Assembly: GCA_903830015.1 (NCBI GenBank)
Contig: CAIKSH010000158.1
Location: 1-12,231, forward strand
Direction: 5' to 3'
Source of the DNA: an uncultured Solirubrobacterales bacterium
Lineage (GTDB): Bacteria > Actinomycetota > Thermoleophilia > Solirubrobacterales > Solirubrobacteraceae
Length of the DNA stretch: 12,231 nucleotides
In this document: positions 1-7,057 of the stretch, piece after piece
Layout: each line of letters starts with the position of its first letter
Position numbering within the stretch: position 1 is the first letter of the stretch
Translations under genes and position numbers: made by a program
The notes under the pieces: model-generated
Database searches by the model: none
The model's input: only the letters and a program-made list of their open reading frames with translations
What the model was told of the DNA's origin: nothing

Positions 1-753
1 CCACTCGGCGAGCTCCTCGGGCCGCGAGCCGGCCAGCACGACGGTCACCTCGACGCCTTCGGCGCCGGCGAGCGCTGCGGCCAGGTCGCGCAGCAGGGAA
101 CTGCGGCCGCTGGCGAACGGCCCGCTGACCGTCACGCGCGAGCCGCGCCCGATTGGTGCGCGTTCGGCAACCTGGGCCAGCGCCGGGCTGGCCGAGCCCA
201 GGTCGAAGGCAACGGCCGGGAAGGCGGCCCCCAGCTTCTCGTAGGGGGTGCCGTCGGCGACCTCGTCGGCGGGACGGTCGTTGATGGTCTCCACCCTCAC
301 CAGCGAGGGGTAGCGCTCCGAGCGCCGCGGTGAGCGGACCGGGCCGCTGACCCGGTCCCCGCTGACCAGCTCGCAGCGGCGGATCTGCGCCGCGGAGATG
401 TAGACGTCGCCGTCGCTGGGATCCGGCGGATTGAGGCGCACGAAGCCGGAGCCATTGTCGAGCACCTCGACGGTGCCCTCCACGCTCGATTCGGCCTCCT
501 CCTCCCGGCCGCTCTCACGGGAAGAGCGGCGCGAGCGCGAACGCGAGCGCCGCGGGCGCTCCCCGCTCTCCTGCGCCTCCTCGTCGGCGGCCGGCGGCTC
601 GGGCTCTTCGCCGGTGTACTCCTCACCGAGGATGGCGGCGATCAGCTCGCCCTTGCGCATCCGGCGGTAGCCGTCGATATCGAGTTCGGCGGCGATCGAG
701 TGAAGGTCGGAGAGCGTGCTGCCCTCCAGGGCTTCGCGGGACATGACTGACAT
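1..753 (-). CDS. Rho-like transcription termination factor paralogue with degenerate ATPase site (partial, C-terminus outside window)
   Basis: 251 residues are visible. Residues 6-43 match the Rho N-terminal helical domain (GYRRMRKGELIAAIL). Residues 46-90 are an acidic then Arg/Ser-rich linker. Residues 91-155 match the Rho cold-shock-type RNA-binding domain (GDVYISAAQIRR, GPVRSPRRSERY). The start of the RecA-like domain follows (APIGRGSRVTVSGPF). The first P-loop is altered: canonical Rho has PPKAGKTT, whereas here residues 212-219 read PFASGRSS, so the invariant Lys is Arg217. The LIDERPEE segment reads LAGSRPEE (240-247), so Asp-Glu becomes Gly242-Ser243; in E. coli Rho that Glu is the catalytic E211. 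RNP1-like GFGF is GSGF. The fold is therefore clearly Rho, but ATP hydrolysis is doubtful. ATG 753 is chosen because AAGGAG lies 7 nt upstream; ATG 744 is a less well-spaced alternative. A canonical Rho would be expected elsewhere in the genome (inference). Confidence 0.85.
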   Translation of the reverse strand, partial: MSVMSREALEGSTLSDLHSIAAELDIDGYRRMRKGELIAAILGEEYTGEEPEPPAADEEAQESGERPRRSRSRSRRSSRESGREEEAESSVEGTVEVLDNGSGFVRLNPPDPSDGDVYISAAQIRRCELVSGDRVSGPVRSPRRSERYPSLVRVETINDRPADEVADGTPYEKLGAAFPAVAFDLGSASPALAQVAERAPIGRGSRVTVSGPFASGRSSLLRDLAAALAGAEGVEVTVVLAGSRPEELAEW

Positions 754-760
754 CGGTTTC

Positions 761-766
761 TCCTTG
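761..766 (-). promoter_or_regulatory. Shine-Dalgarno for the Rho-like gene
   Basis: Minus-strand AAGGAG lies 7 nt before ATG 753. It decides this start over the in-frame ATG at 744, which would be 16 nt away. Confidence 0.75.
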
Positions 767-784
767 CAGGTTTCGGCAGGCAGC

Positions 785-809
785 CCGCCGGCGTAGGGAC
801 AGCCGGCGG
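785..809 (-). terminator. GC-rich hairpin in the leader of the Rho-like gene (terminator or attenuator candidate)
   Basis: The minus strand contains CCGCCGGC (809-802), a 9-nt loop, and GCCGGCGG (792-785), a perfect 8-bp stem. No U-tract follows, so an ordinary intrinsic terminator is uncertain. It lies 33 nt after the stop of the reductase gene and 32 nt before the Rho-like start, within the only sizeable gap of this region (754-841). An upstream GGCGG in the same leader could pair with the CCGCC half of the stem, giving a competing fold. Confidence 0.35.
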
Positions 810-841
810 CGAACCTGGGTTTGCCCGCCGAACGGTAGCGG

Positions 842-1603
842 TCAGGCCTTCGTCGCGTAGTGCAGGAAGAGGTGTCCCCCGGCCCGGCCCACCGAGCGCA
901 GCTCCAGGGCCACGGCCGGATCGAAGAGCGCAGACTCCACGATCCCGATGCCGTCCCCGCCGGTCAGCAGCGGGGCGACGGTGAGGAACAGGTCGTCGAC
1001 CAGCCCGGCGGCGAACATCGCTCCCAGGAGGCTCGGGCCCCCCTCGCAGAGGACGGTCGCGAGACCGCGGGAACCGAGGTCCTCCACGCAGGCCCGGGGC
1101 GTGAGCGAGCCGGCGGCGAAGCGCACCAGCTCCACGTCGCTGGTACACGCCGGCAGCTCGCCACCTGACTCGGTGTAGACCAGTACCGGCCGGCCGGGGG
1201 TGTTGAAGATCTCGAGCCCGGCCAGGTCGGGATCGAGCCGGCGGGAGATGGTCGCCAGCAGCGGCTCGGAGGCGAGGCCCAGCGACTCTCGGCGCTCGCG
1301 CTGGTGGGGGTCGAGGAGCGTGGAGTAGCTCTCGGCCACCAGCGTGGTCGGCCCGACCAGGCAGCAGTCCGAGGCGGTGCGCAGGGAGCGGTAGAGCGTC
1401 CGGTCGGCCGGGCTGCTCAGCCCGCCGGCTTGGCCGTCCACCACGGCGTGGCCGTCGGCCGAGGCCACCATCACGCCCATGACGCGCGGCCGGGAACCTC
1501 TCTCCCCCGCAGGAGCTCCCGGGACGATCCCCGCCTCGGCGAGAAGATCAGCCGGGTCGGCCGCAGGCCCGGACGGCCCGAGCGGCTCGATCGAGTCGCT
1601 CAC
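842..1603 (-). CDS. Pyrimidine reductase / RibD C-terminal (DHFR-like) domain protein
   Basis: A 253-residue single-domain protein of the RibD-C family, which reduces the ribosyl group of a pyrimidine intermediate with NADPH in riboflavin synthesis; stand-alone members often have unknown substrates. Recognisable blocks are the first strand and loop VMGVMVASADGH (41-52), the SSPADRTLYRSLRTASD region (63-79) with VGPTTLVAE just after (83-91), and the nucleotide-binding CEGGPSLLGAMFAAGL region (186-201) followed by DDLFLTVAPLLTGG (203-216). There is no deaminase domain, so it is not full-length RibD. Residues 1-38 are low-complexity and probably not part of the fold. GTG 1603 overlaps the TGA of the upstream secreted-protein gene as GTGA. 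No Shine-Dalgarno is visible, so translation probably depends on coupling. Substrate is unproven. Confidence 0.85.
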   Translation of the reverse strand: MSDSIEPLGPSGPAADPADLLAEAGIVPGAPAGERGSRPRVMGVMVASADGHAVVDGQAGGLSSPADRTLYRSLRTASDCCLVGPTTLVAESYSTLLDPHQRERRESLGLASEPLLATISRRLDPDLAGLEIFNTPGRPVLVYTESGGELPACTSDVELVRFAAGSLTPRACVEDLGSRGLATVLCEGGPSLLGAMFAAGLVDDLFLTVAPLLTGGDGIGIVESALFDPAVALELRSVGRAGGHLFLHYATKA

Positions 1604-3537
1604 CGGGCCGGGGCCGCGCCGGGCGCCGTGCCGCCGGGCGCCGTGCCACCGGGAGCTGACCGGGAGACCAGGCGGGCCCGTCCGCCGCTGACGCGGTAGG
1701 TGTAAACCGCAGCGTTGCCGGCCTTGTCGGTCGCGGTGACCTTCATGGTCACCGTCCGCGAGCCGAAGCGGTGGCTGGCGCGCAGCCGGCTCGCCTTGGT
1801 CGTGGCCGGCGCCGAGCGGTCACCGAAGTCGATCCGGATCGAGGCGAGCCCGGATCCCTTCGGCGGGCGGGCCTTGGTCGCCCGCGCGTCGATCCTGAGC
1901 GTCCCGGTTCCGCTGACCTTCACCGTCAGCTTCGGCGGGGTGCCGTCGATCCGCAGCGCCTCCGGCGCCGAGGCCGCCGACTGGCCGCGCCGGTCGACCA
2001 CGGCCACCTGCCAGCGGTGAAGGCCGGTGGCGATCGGCTTGGCCGGCGTGAAGGACGGCTTGTTCGAGGTGCCGATCTCCTTGCCGTCGACCAGGATCCG
2101 GTAGGTGAGGCCGGGCCAGACCTCGCCGCCCTCCTCCCAGGTGAGCTTCGGCCGCGCCGGAAGCCAGCGCGAGCTGGTGTCCAGCTCGACCGGCGCCGGG
2201 GCCAGGTCGTAGGAGGCCACCGATACCGCCCGCGCGCCGGGGGAACCCTGGACGAAGGCGATGACGGCGTCGCCGACACGGTTGCTGGAGGCCTCCATGC
2301 CGGCGCCGGGCACCACCGGCCCCTGAGACCCGGCAATAGACCCTCCGGGCAGGAACGGCGGCGGCGTGGCCGAGGCCTTGTCGTCCTCGAAGTTGCGGGC
2401 GAAGGCGCCGGGACCGTCAGCGGTCGCCCACGCGGCGATGCCGTACTCGTTGCTGGCGACGGTGGGGACGGCCATGGCGTTGATTCCCGGCGAGCTGCCC
2501 AGCGGGACCGCCGGCGTCGGCTGGTCGTCGCGGATGATCGTCCCCCAGACGGTTCCGTCGGCGGCCTGGGCCACGGCGAGCCCGGCCTCGCGCCACGCCA
2601 CGGCCACCCGCGGGAAGGCCCAGGGGGCCAGCTCGGCGCCGCCGGCCAGCTGCACCGGGCTGCCGGCCTGGGTCCCCCTCAGCCGGCGCAGGACCGGCCG
2701 GGAGGCTCCGTCGGAGGAGCGCTGGCGGAAGGCGAGCCAGCCGTAGCTCGAGTCGTCCTCGAAGGCCACGTCGGCCGGGTCGGCCGGCTGGCCTGAGTCG
2801 CCCAGCTCGGTGACGTAGTCCGACAGGCGGGAGCGCACGAGCCGCCGCGCCGCCGAACGGGTCGTCGTGCCGTCGGTCTCGCCGAAAGCCACGATGCCGA
2901 TTCCGTCGGCGGCGGTACCCACGCGTGGGCGCGTGTCGGCGCTCGAGCCGGCGTTGCGGGCGGCGTCCAGGTCGGCCGTGCCGGCCAGCACGGTGAAGCT
3001 CGTTGCCCCGCGGCCCATCCAGGCGGCACGGACGTCGCCGTTCTCGCTCCAGGCCGCGTAGGCCACGCCGGTGCCGGAGGTCATGTCCACCGATGGCCAG
3101 CTCGAGCCCGGGCCGCCGATCTGCTGCGGAGCCCCGAACGGCTGCCCGGCCATGGGGCGCAGGACGGCCCACGCGCCCGAGGCGTTAGTGAAGACGATCA
3201 CCGCTCTCCCGTCGTCGGCGATGCTCGCCGCGGAAGGTGAGTTGAGCGCCGGCTGGCCGCCGTCGGCCCGCGCCGCGGTGCCGGGCTGGCCGGCGGTCAG
3301 GTCGGTCCAGAACACGTGGTCCTCGCCGCCGTCGGACCTCGTCCACGTGAGGATCCCGGCGCCGCCCTTGGCCTGGTCGACGTCATCGACCGAGCGCACG
3401 TCGGCCGAGGGGCCGTCGGCGGTCACCCCGCCGAAGAAGGCCCCGGAGGCCCCGGCGGGGCCGGCCGCGGCCAGGCAGAGCCCCGCCGCGGCAGCGGCAG
3501 TCGCCAGGAACCGGACGCAGGGGGTCGCGCGAACCAT
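1600..3537 (-). CDS. Large secreted protein: beta-propeller-like repeats plus Fn3/PKD-like C-terminus, function unknown
   Basis: 645 residues. Residues 1-30 form a Sec signal peptide: Arg at positions 3 and 9, an Ala/Leu-rich core, and an AGA-SG cleavage site near 30/31. Residues 45-445 contain repeated segments of the type AxxADGxGIVAF or VAYAAWSENG (for example 61-67, 111-117, 157-164, 209-218, 263-271, 318-333, 361-371, 421-429), typical of bladed beta-propeller secreted proteins of actinobacteria. Residues 450-530 resemble an Fn3-type module (LTYRILVDGKEI, GLHRWQVAVVDRRGQ). Residues 533-617 resemble a PKD-type module (IRIDFGDRSAP, FGSRTVTMKVTATDKAGN). The tail is a PGGTA repeat without anchor or sorting motif. 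I cannot assign a function. ATG 3537 lies 10 nt after the glpD stop, with a weak AGGGG adjacent to it. It probably shares a transcript with glpD, with no obvious functional link. Confidence 0.75.
   Translation of the reverse strand: MVRATPCVRFLATAAAAAGLCLAAAGPAGASGAFFGGVTADGPSADVRSVDDVDQAKGGAGILTWTRSDGGEDHVFWTDLTAGQPGTAARADGGQPALNSPSAASIADDGRAVIVFTNASGAWAVLRPMAGQPFGAPQQIGGPGSSWPSVDMTSGTGVAYAAWSENGDVRAAWMGRGATSFTVLAGTADLDAARNAGSSADTRPRVGTAADGIGIVAFGETDGTTTRSAARRLVRSRLSDYVTELGDSGQPADPADVAFEDDSSYGWLAFRQRSSDGASRPVLRRLRGTQAGSPVQLAGGAELAPWAFPRVAVAWREAGLAVAQAADGTVWGTIIRDDQPTPAVPLGSSPGINAMAVPTVASNEYGIAAWATADGPGAFARNFEDDKASATPPPFLPGGSIAGSQGPVVPGAGMEASSNRVGDAVIAFVQGSPGARAVSVASYDLAPAPVELDTSSRWLPARPKLTWEEGGEVWPGLTYRILVDGKEIGTSNKPSFTPAKPIATGLHRWQVAVVDRRGQSAASAPEALRIDGTPPKLTVKVSGTGTLRIDARATKARPPKGSGLASIRIDFGDRSAPATTKASRLRASHRFGSRTVTMKVTATDKAGNAAVYTYRVSGGRARLVSRSAPGGTAPGGTAPGAAPAR
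1621..1650 (-). repeat. 15-bp tandem duplication encoding PGGTA repeats
   Basis: Two adjacent 15-bp copies (1621-1635 and 1636-1650) differ at one base and encode the PGGTAPGGTA tail of the secreted protein, seven codons before its stop. It looks like a recent in-frame slippage duplication. Confidence 0.8.
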
Positions 3538-3547
3538 CCCCTACAGG

Positions 3548-5236
3548 CTACGCAGCCGTGGCGGCGGAGGCGACGATTCCCTCTTCACGCGCCTCTTCGG
3601 CAAATGCGGCCAGTTCGGCGGCCACCCGGGACTCGTCCCAGCCCAGCTCGGGGGCCATCGCCCGGGCCACCCGCTCGGCCACGCCGGAGTCCGGATCGCA
3701 AACCTCATGCGCGGCCAGCAGCCCGACCCGGCTGCGGCGCAGCAGGGCGTCACCGATGCTGCGCGCCTGCTCGTGGCGCGCGGCGAAGACCGTCTCGGCG
3801 AGCAGCTCGCTGGGGCCGCCGGGAACGATCGGCTGGGCCAGCTCACCGCGCTCGGCGGCTACCGCCAGGACGTCGCGGGCCCGGTGGCCGTAGCGGCCGG
3901 CGAGCCGCTCGTAGGCATCCTCCGGCACGCCCTCTACGCGCGGGAGATCGTCGGCGTCGATCGCCTGGCCGAGCGGAATCTCCTCGGTCCGGCACGGGGC
4001 CTTGCGCGCATCGCGCTCGACGATCCGGTCGACGACCATCTTGGCCATCCGCCGCCAGGTCGTGAGCTTGCCGCCGGTGATGGTGATCATCCCGCTGCTG
4101 GTCTCGTAGAGCTCGGCCTTGCGCGAGATGTCGACCGACTTCTTCGGGTCCCCGGTGGAGATCAGCGGCCGCACGCCGGCGAAGGCCCCGGAAACCTGCT
4201 CCACGCCGATCGAGGTGCCGAAGAAGTCGTTGACCGCGTCGAGCAGGTAGTCGACGTCCGAGCCCGAGGGAGCAACGTGGTCGAGGTCGCTCTCCTCGTA
4301 GTCGTTGTCGGTGGTGCCGACCAGGGTCGAGCCCAGCCACGGCAGGGCGAAGATCGAACGGCCCTCGCCGGCGGGAACGATCACCCCGTCGTTGAGGGGC
4401 AGCAGCTCGGCCGGCAGCGTGATGTGGGTGCCCCGGCTCGGCCGGATCCGCGGCACTTCGGCCTCGTCGTGGAGCTCCTCCGGCCGGATCCGGTCGGCCC
4501 AGACGCCGGTGGCGTTGACGACGTTGGCGGCGCGGATCTCGAAGCTCTCGCCGCTCTCGGTATCGCGGGCCAGGACGCCGCGGGCCAGGCCGCCCTCCTC
4601 AAGCAGGTCGAGCGCCTCGACCCGGTTTACGCAGACCGCGCCGAACCGCTCGGCCTCGATGAGGGCCGTGATCACGAGCCGGGAGTCGTCGGTCTGGCAG
4701 TCGTAGAAGAGGTAGCCGCCGGTCGGCCGGCGCGCGGCCAGGGCCGGGGCGCGCTCGATGACCTCCTCCCCGCCGATCGCCCGGTGGCGCTCCGGCGACC
4801 AGTCGCTGTCGTAGCCGTGCCCGTCGTCGTCCTCGCGCCGCCGGCGGCGGCGCAGGCTCTCCCTGGACATGACGTCGTAGAGGCTCAGGCCGGCGCCGAC
4901 GATCCGGTCGGGGGGCTCGTCGTCGAAGGCCGGGACGATCATCGGCAGCGGCTTGACGAGGTGGGGGGCGAGCTTGACCATCAGCTGGCGTTCGAGGAGG
5001 GCCTCGCGAACCAGCCCGAGGTCGAACTGCTGCAGGTAGCGCAGGCCTCCGTGGACGAGCTTCGATGACCGGCTCGAGGTGCCCGAGGCGTAGTCGTGGC
5101 GCTCGATCAGGGCGACGGTGTAGCCGCGGGTGGCCGCGTCCAGGGCAACGCCGGCGCCGGTTATCCCGCCGCCGATCACCAGGACGTCGAAGCTCTCGGA
5201 GCGAAGCGCCGCAAGCCCCTGTTCGCGCTCGATCAT
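3548..5236 (-). CDS. glpD: FAD-dependent glycerol-3-phosphate dehydrogenase
   Basis: 562 residues, normal for GlpD. It oxidises sn-glycerol-3-phosphate to dihydroxyacetone phosphate and passes electrons via FAD to membrane quinone, linking glycerol and phospholipid metabolism to respiration. The FAD dinucleotide fold is VLVIGGGITGAG (18-29). The family signature SGTSSRSSKLVHGGLRYL is at 51-68, YDCQTDDSRLV at 178-188, NATGVWAD at 241-248, the GTTDNDYEESD loop at 307-317 and TGGKLTTWRRMA at 387-398. The C-terminal DAO_C helical domain spans about 415-545. Odd: residues 129-149 hold an insert-like stretch of six Arg followed by an acidic, Asp/His/Gly-rich segment before the conserved SPERHR. ATG 5236 follows a weak GGGGG. 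It lies 42 bp after pntB and 10 bp before the secreted-protein gene, so it may belong to either unit. Confidence 0.96.
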   Translation of the reverse strand: MIEREQGLAALRSESFDVLVIGGGITGAGVALDAATRGYTVALIERHDYASGTSSRSSKLVHGGLRYLQQFDLGLVREALLERQLMVKLAPHLVKPLPMIVPAFDDEPPDRIVGAGLSLYDVMSRESLRRRRRREDDDGHGYDSDWSPERHRAIGGEEVIERAPALAARRPTGGYLFYDCQTDDSRLVITALIEAERFGAVCVNRVEALDLLEEGGLARGVLARDTESGESFEIRAANVVNATGVWADRIRPEELHDEAEVPRIRPSRGTHITLPAELLPLNDGVIVPAGEGRSIFALPWLGSTLVGTTDNDYEESDLDHVAPSGSDVDYLLDAVNDFFGTSIGVEQVSGAFAGVRPLISTGDPKKSVDISRKAELYETSSGMITITGGKLTTWRRMAKMVVDRIVERDARKAPCRTEEIPLGQAIDADDLPRVEGVPEDAYERLAGRYGHRARDVLAVAAERGELAQPIVPGGPSELLAETVFAARHEQARSIGDALLRRSRVGLLAAHEVCDPDSGVAERVARAMAPELGWDESRVAAELAAFAEEAREEGIVASAATAA

Positions 5237-5278
5237 TGCCCCCAGTCTGGCAGCAGCGACGGCGCGCGCCGGCGCCAG

Positions 5279-6697
5279 CTAGAGCGCGGCCAGCTCGCTG
5301 ACGATGTCGGCGACCGATTCCTTGGCGTCGCCGAAGAGCATCGAGGTCTTCGGGTCGAAGTAGAGCTCGTTCTCGATCCCGGCGAAGCCCGGGTTCATCG
5401 AGCGCTTCAGGACGATCACCGACTCGCTCTCGTTGACGTTGAGGATCGGCATGCCGTAGATCGGGGAGTCGGGGTTGGTGTTGGCGGCCGGGTTGGTCAC
5501 GTCGTTGGCGCCGATGACCAGCGCGACCTGGGTGCGCGGGAAGTCGCCGTTGATCTCGTCCATCTCCTTGAGCTGCTCGTAGGGCACGTCGGCCTCGGCG
5601 AGCAGGACGTTCATGTGCCCGGGCATCCGGCCGGCGACCGGGTGGATCGCGTACTTGACCTCCACCCCGCGCTTCTCGAGCTCGTCGGCCATCTCCCGGA
5701 CGGTGTGCTGGGCCTGGGCAACCGCCATCCCGTAGCCGGGGACGATCACCACCTGCCGGGCGTAGGCCATCTGGATCGCGGCGTCGGCCGCGCTGGTGGC
5801 GCGGACCGTTCCGCCCTCTTCCCCGCCGGGCCCGGCGACCTCGGCCCCGCCGCCGAAACCCCCGGCGACGATGCTCGGGATCGACCGGTTCATCGCCTCG
5901 GCCATCAGCCGGGTGAGGATCGTGCCCGAGGCACCGACGATCATCCCGGCGACGATCAGCGCCGTGTTGTCCAGCGCCAGGCCCGTGGCCGCCGCCGAAA
6001 GGCCGGTAAAGGCATTGAGCAGCGAGATGACGACCGGCATGTCGGCCCCGCCGATCGGCAGCACGACGAAGATCCCCAGCAGGCCGGCGGCGATGAGGAC
6101 CGCGGCGATGTAGATCCCCGAGGTCTGGCCGGCGGCGATGGCGACCGCGGCGGCGACAGCGACCAGGAGCAGGACGAGGTTGATCGGCTGCTGGAGGCGC
6201 CCGGCGCCGATCGGCCGGCCGGGGAGGATCTCCTGGAGCTTGCCGAAGGCGATGTTCGAGCCCCAGAAGCTGATCGACCCGATGATCGCCGCGAAGAGCG
6301 ACGGGATGACGAAGGTCAGCGGCTCCTCGGCGTAGCCGCCGGTCTCGTTGAACTCGGCCCACGCGATCAGGGCCACCGCGCCACCCCCGACCCCGTTGAA
6401 CAGGGCGACCATCTGGGGGATCGCGGTCATCTTCACCTGGCGGGCCGAGGGCACCCCGAGGACCGTCCCGATCGCCAGGCCGACCGCGATCAGCACCCAG
6501 TTACCCATCCCCTCGATCAGGAAGGTCGCCAGCAGGGCGACCGCCATGCCGACGGCGGCGATCCGGTTGCCTCGCACCGCGGTCCGCGGGCCGGTCAGGC
6601 CGCTCAGCCCGTAGATGAACAGGCTGAAGGCGACGATGTAGAGGATCGCGACGAAGTTGGCGTCCTGGTAGAAGGCCGTGGCCGGGGCGAGAGTCAC
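5279..6697 (-). CDS. pntB: NAD(P) transhydrogenase subunit beta
   Basis: 472 residues, full length. It carries the membrane domain dII (about nine helices, residues 13-270) and the NADP(H)-binding domain dIII (310-472) of proton-translocating transhydrogenase, which uses the proton gradient to drive hydride transfer from NADH to NADP+. Hallmarks: MTAIPQMVALFNGVGGGA (90-107), SLLNAFTGLSAAATG (225-239), the dIII signatures VPGYGMAVAQAQ (319-330), HPVAGRMPGHMNVLLAEA (352-369), GANDVTNPAA (396-405) and KRSMNPGFAG (431-440). All expected dIII motifs are intact. GTG 6697 overlaps the pntAB TGA as GTGA and is preceded by GGGGAGGA. It is the last gene of a pntAA-pntAB-pntB unit. Confidence 0.97.
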   Translation of the reverse strand: MTLAPATAFYQDANFVAILYIVAFSLFIYGLSGLTGPRTAVRGNRIAAVGMAVALLATFLIEGMGNWVLIAVGLAIGTVLGVPSARQVKMTAIPQMVALFNGVGGGAVALIAWAEFNETGGYAEEPLTFVIPSLFAAIIGSISFWGSNIAFGKLQEILPGRPIGAGRLQQPINLVLLLVAVAAAVAIAAGQTSGIYIAAVLIAAGLLGIFVVLPIGGADMPVVISLLNAFTGLSAAATGLALDNTALIVAGMIVGASGTILTRLMAEAMNRSIPSIVAGGFGGGAEVAGPGGEEGGTVRATSAADAAIQMAYARQVVIVPGYGMAVAQAQHTVREMADELEKRGVEVKYAIHPVAGRMPGHMNVLLAEADVPYEQLKEMDEINGDFPRTQVALVIGANDVTNPAANTNPDSPIYGMPILNVNESESVIVLKRSMNPGFAGIENELYFDPKTSMLFGDAKESVADIVSELAAL

Positions 6698-7056
6698 GAC
6701 TCCTCCCCGTCCTCGTCCTTCTTCGGCGGCTCGGGACGGCTCTTGAACATGTCGAGCATCCGGTCGGTGACCAGGAAGCCCCCGACGACGTTGATCGTCC
6801 CGAAGATGATCGCCACGACGAGGATCGCCTTGTTCAGCGGGCTCAGGTCGACCCCGAGGCCCAGGACGATGATGCCCCCGAGCACGACGATGCCGTGGAT
6901 CGCGTTGGTGCCCGACATCAGCGGCGTGTGGAGCGTGTTGGGGACTTTCGAGATCACCGCGTAGCCGACGAAGCCGGCCAGGACGAGGATCGCCAGGTTG
7001 GTGACGAACGGGTCGATCCCGAACGCCGAGGCTGCGGTTACCAGCTGCCCTGACAT
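6694..7056 (-). CDS. pntAB: NAD(P) transhydrogenase subunit alpha part 2 (membrane)
   Basis: 120 residues, the small membrane subunit that in E. coli is fused to the C-terminus of PntA. Three hydrophobic helices are visible (about 17-36, 51-69, 76-96). The conserved VPNTLHTPLMSGTNAIHG block is at 38-55 and FLVTDRMLDMF at 94-104, followed by a charged cytoplasmic tail rich in Pro, Lys, Asp and Glu. It forms part of the proton-translocating domain with PntB. ATG 7056 lies one base after the pntAA stop, and GGGAGG overlapping the end of pntAA is 5 nt upstream, indicating translational coupling. Confidence 0.96.
   Translation of the reverse strand: MSGQLVTAASAFGIDPFVTNLAILVLAGFVGYAVISKVPNTLHTPLMSGTNAIHGIVVLGGIIVLGLGVDLSPLNKAILVVAIIFGTINVVGGFLVTDRMLDMFKSRPEPPKKDEDGEES
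6701..6708 (-). promoter_or_regulatory. Shine-Dalgarno for pntB
   Basis: Minus-strand GGGGAGGA lies inside the 3' end of pntAB, 3 nt before GTG 6697. It supports the GTG start that overlaps the pntAB stop. Confidence 0.65.
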
Positions 7057-7057
7057 C

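Noticed and set aside
3071..5068. Long plus-strand open frame (665 codons) antisense to the secreted protein and glpD.
   Set aside because: It is a GC-rich shadow. The minus-strand frames carry full GlpD and signal-peptide signatures, while this one shows low-complexity Gly/Arg/Asp/His composition and no family motif.
5237..5278. GC palindromes between pntB and glpD.
   Set aside because: Short CG-rich self-complementary runs are expected by chance at this base composition, and no stem longer than about 5-6 bp or U-tract is present.
4599..6362. Long minus-strand frame overlapping pntB and glpD in another phase.
   Set aside because: Composition is Arg/Gly/Pro/Asp repeats without motifs, and both genes it overlaps are unambiguous.
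5096..6964. Long plus-strand frame (622 codons) opposite pntB and pntAB.
   Set aside because: It is antisense to intact transhydrogenase genes and consists of Asp/His/Arg-rich low-complexity sequence typical of shadow frames in high-GC DNA.
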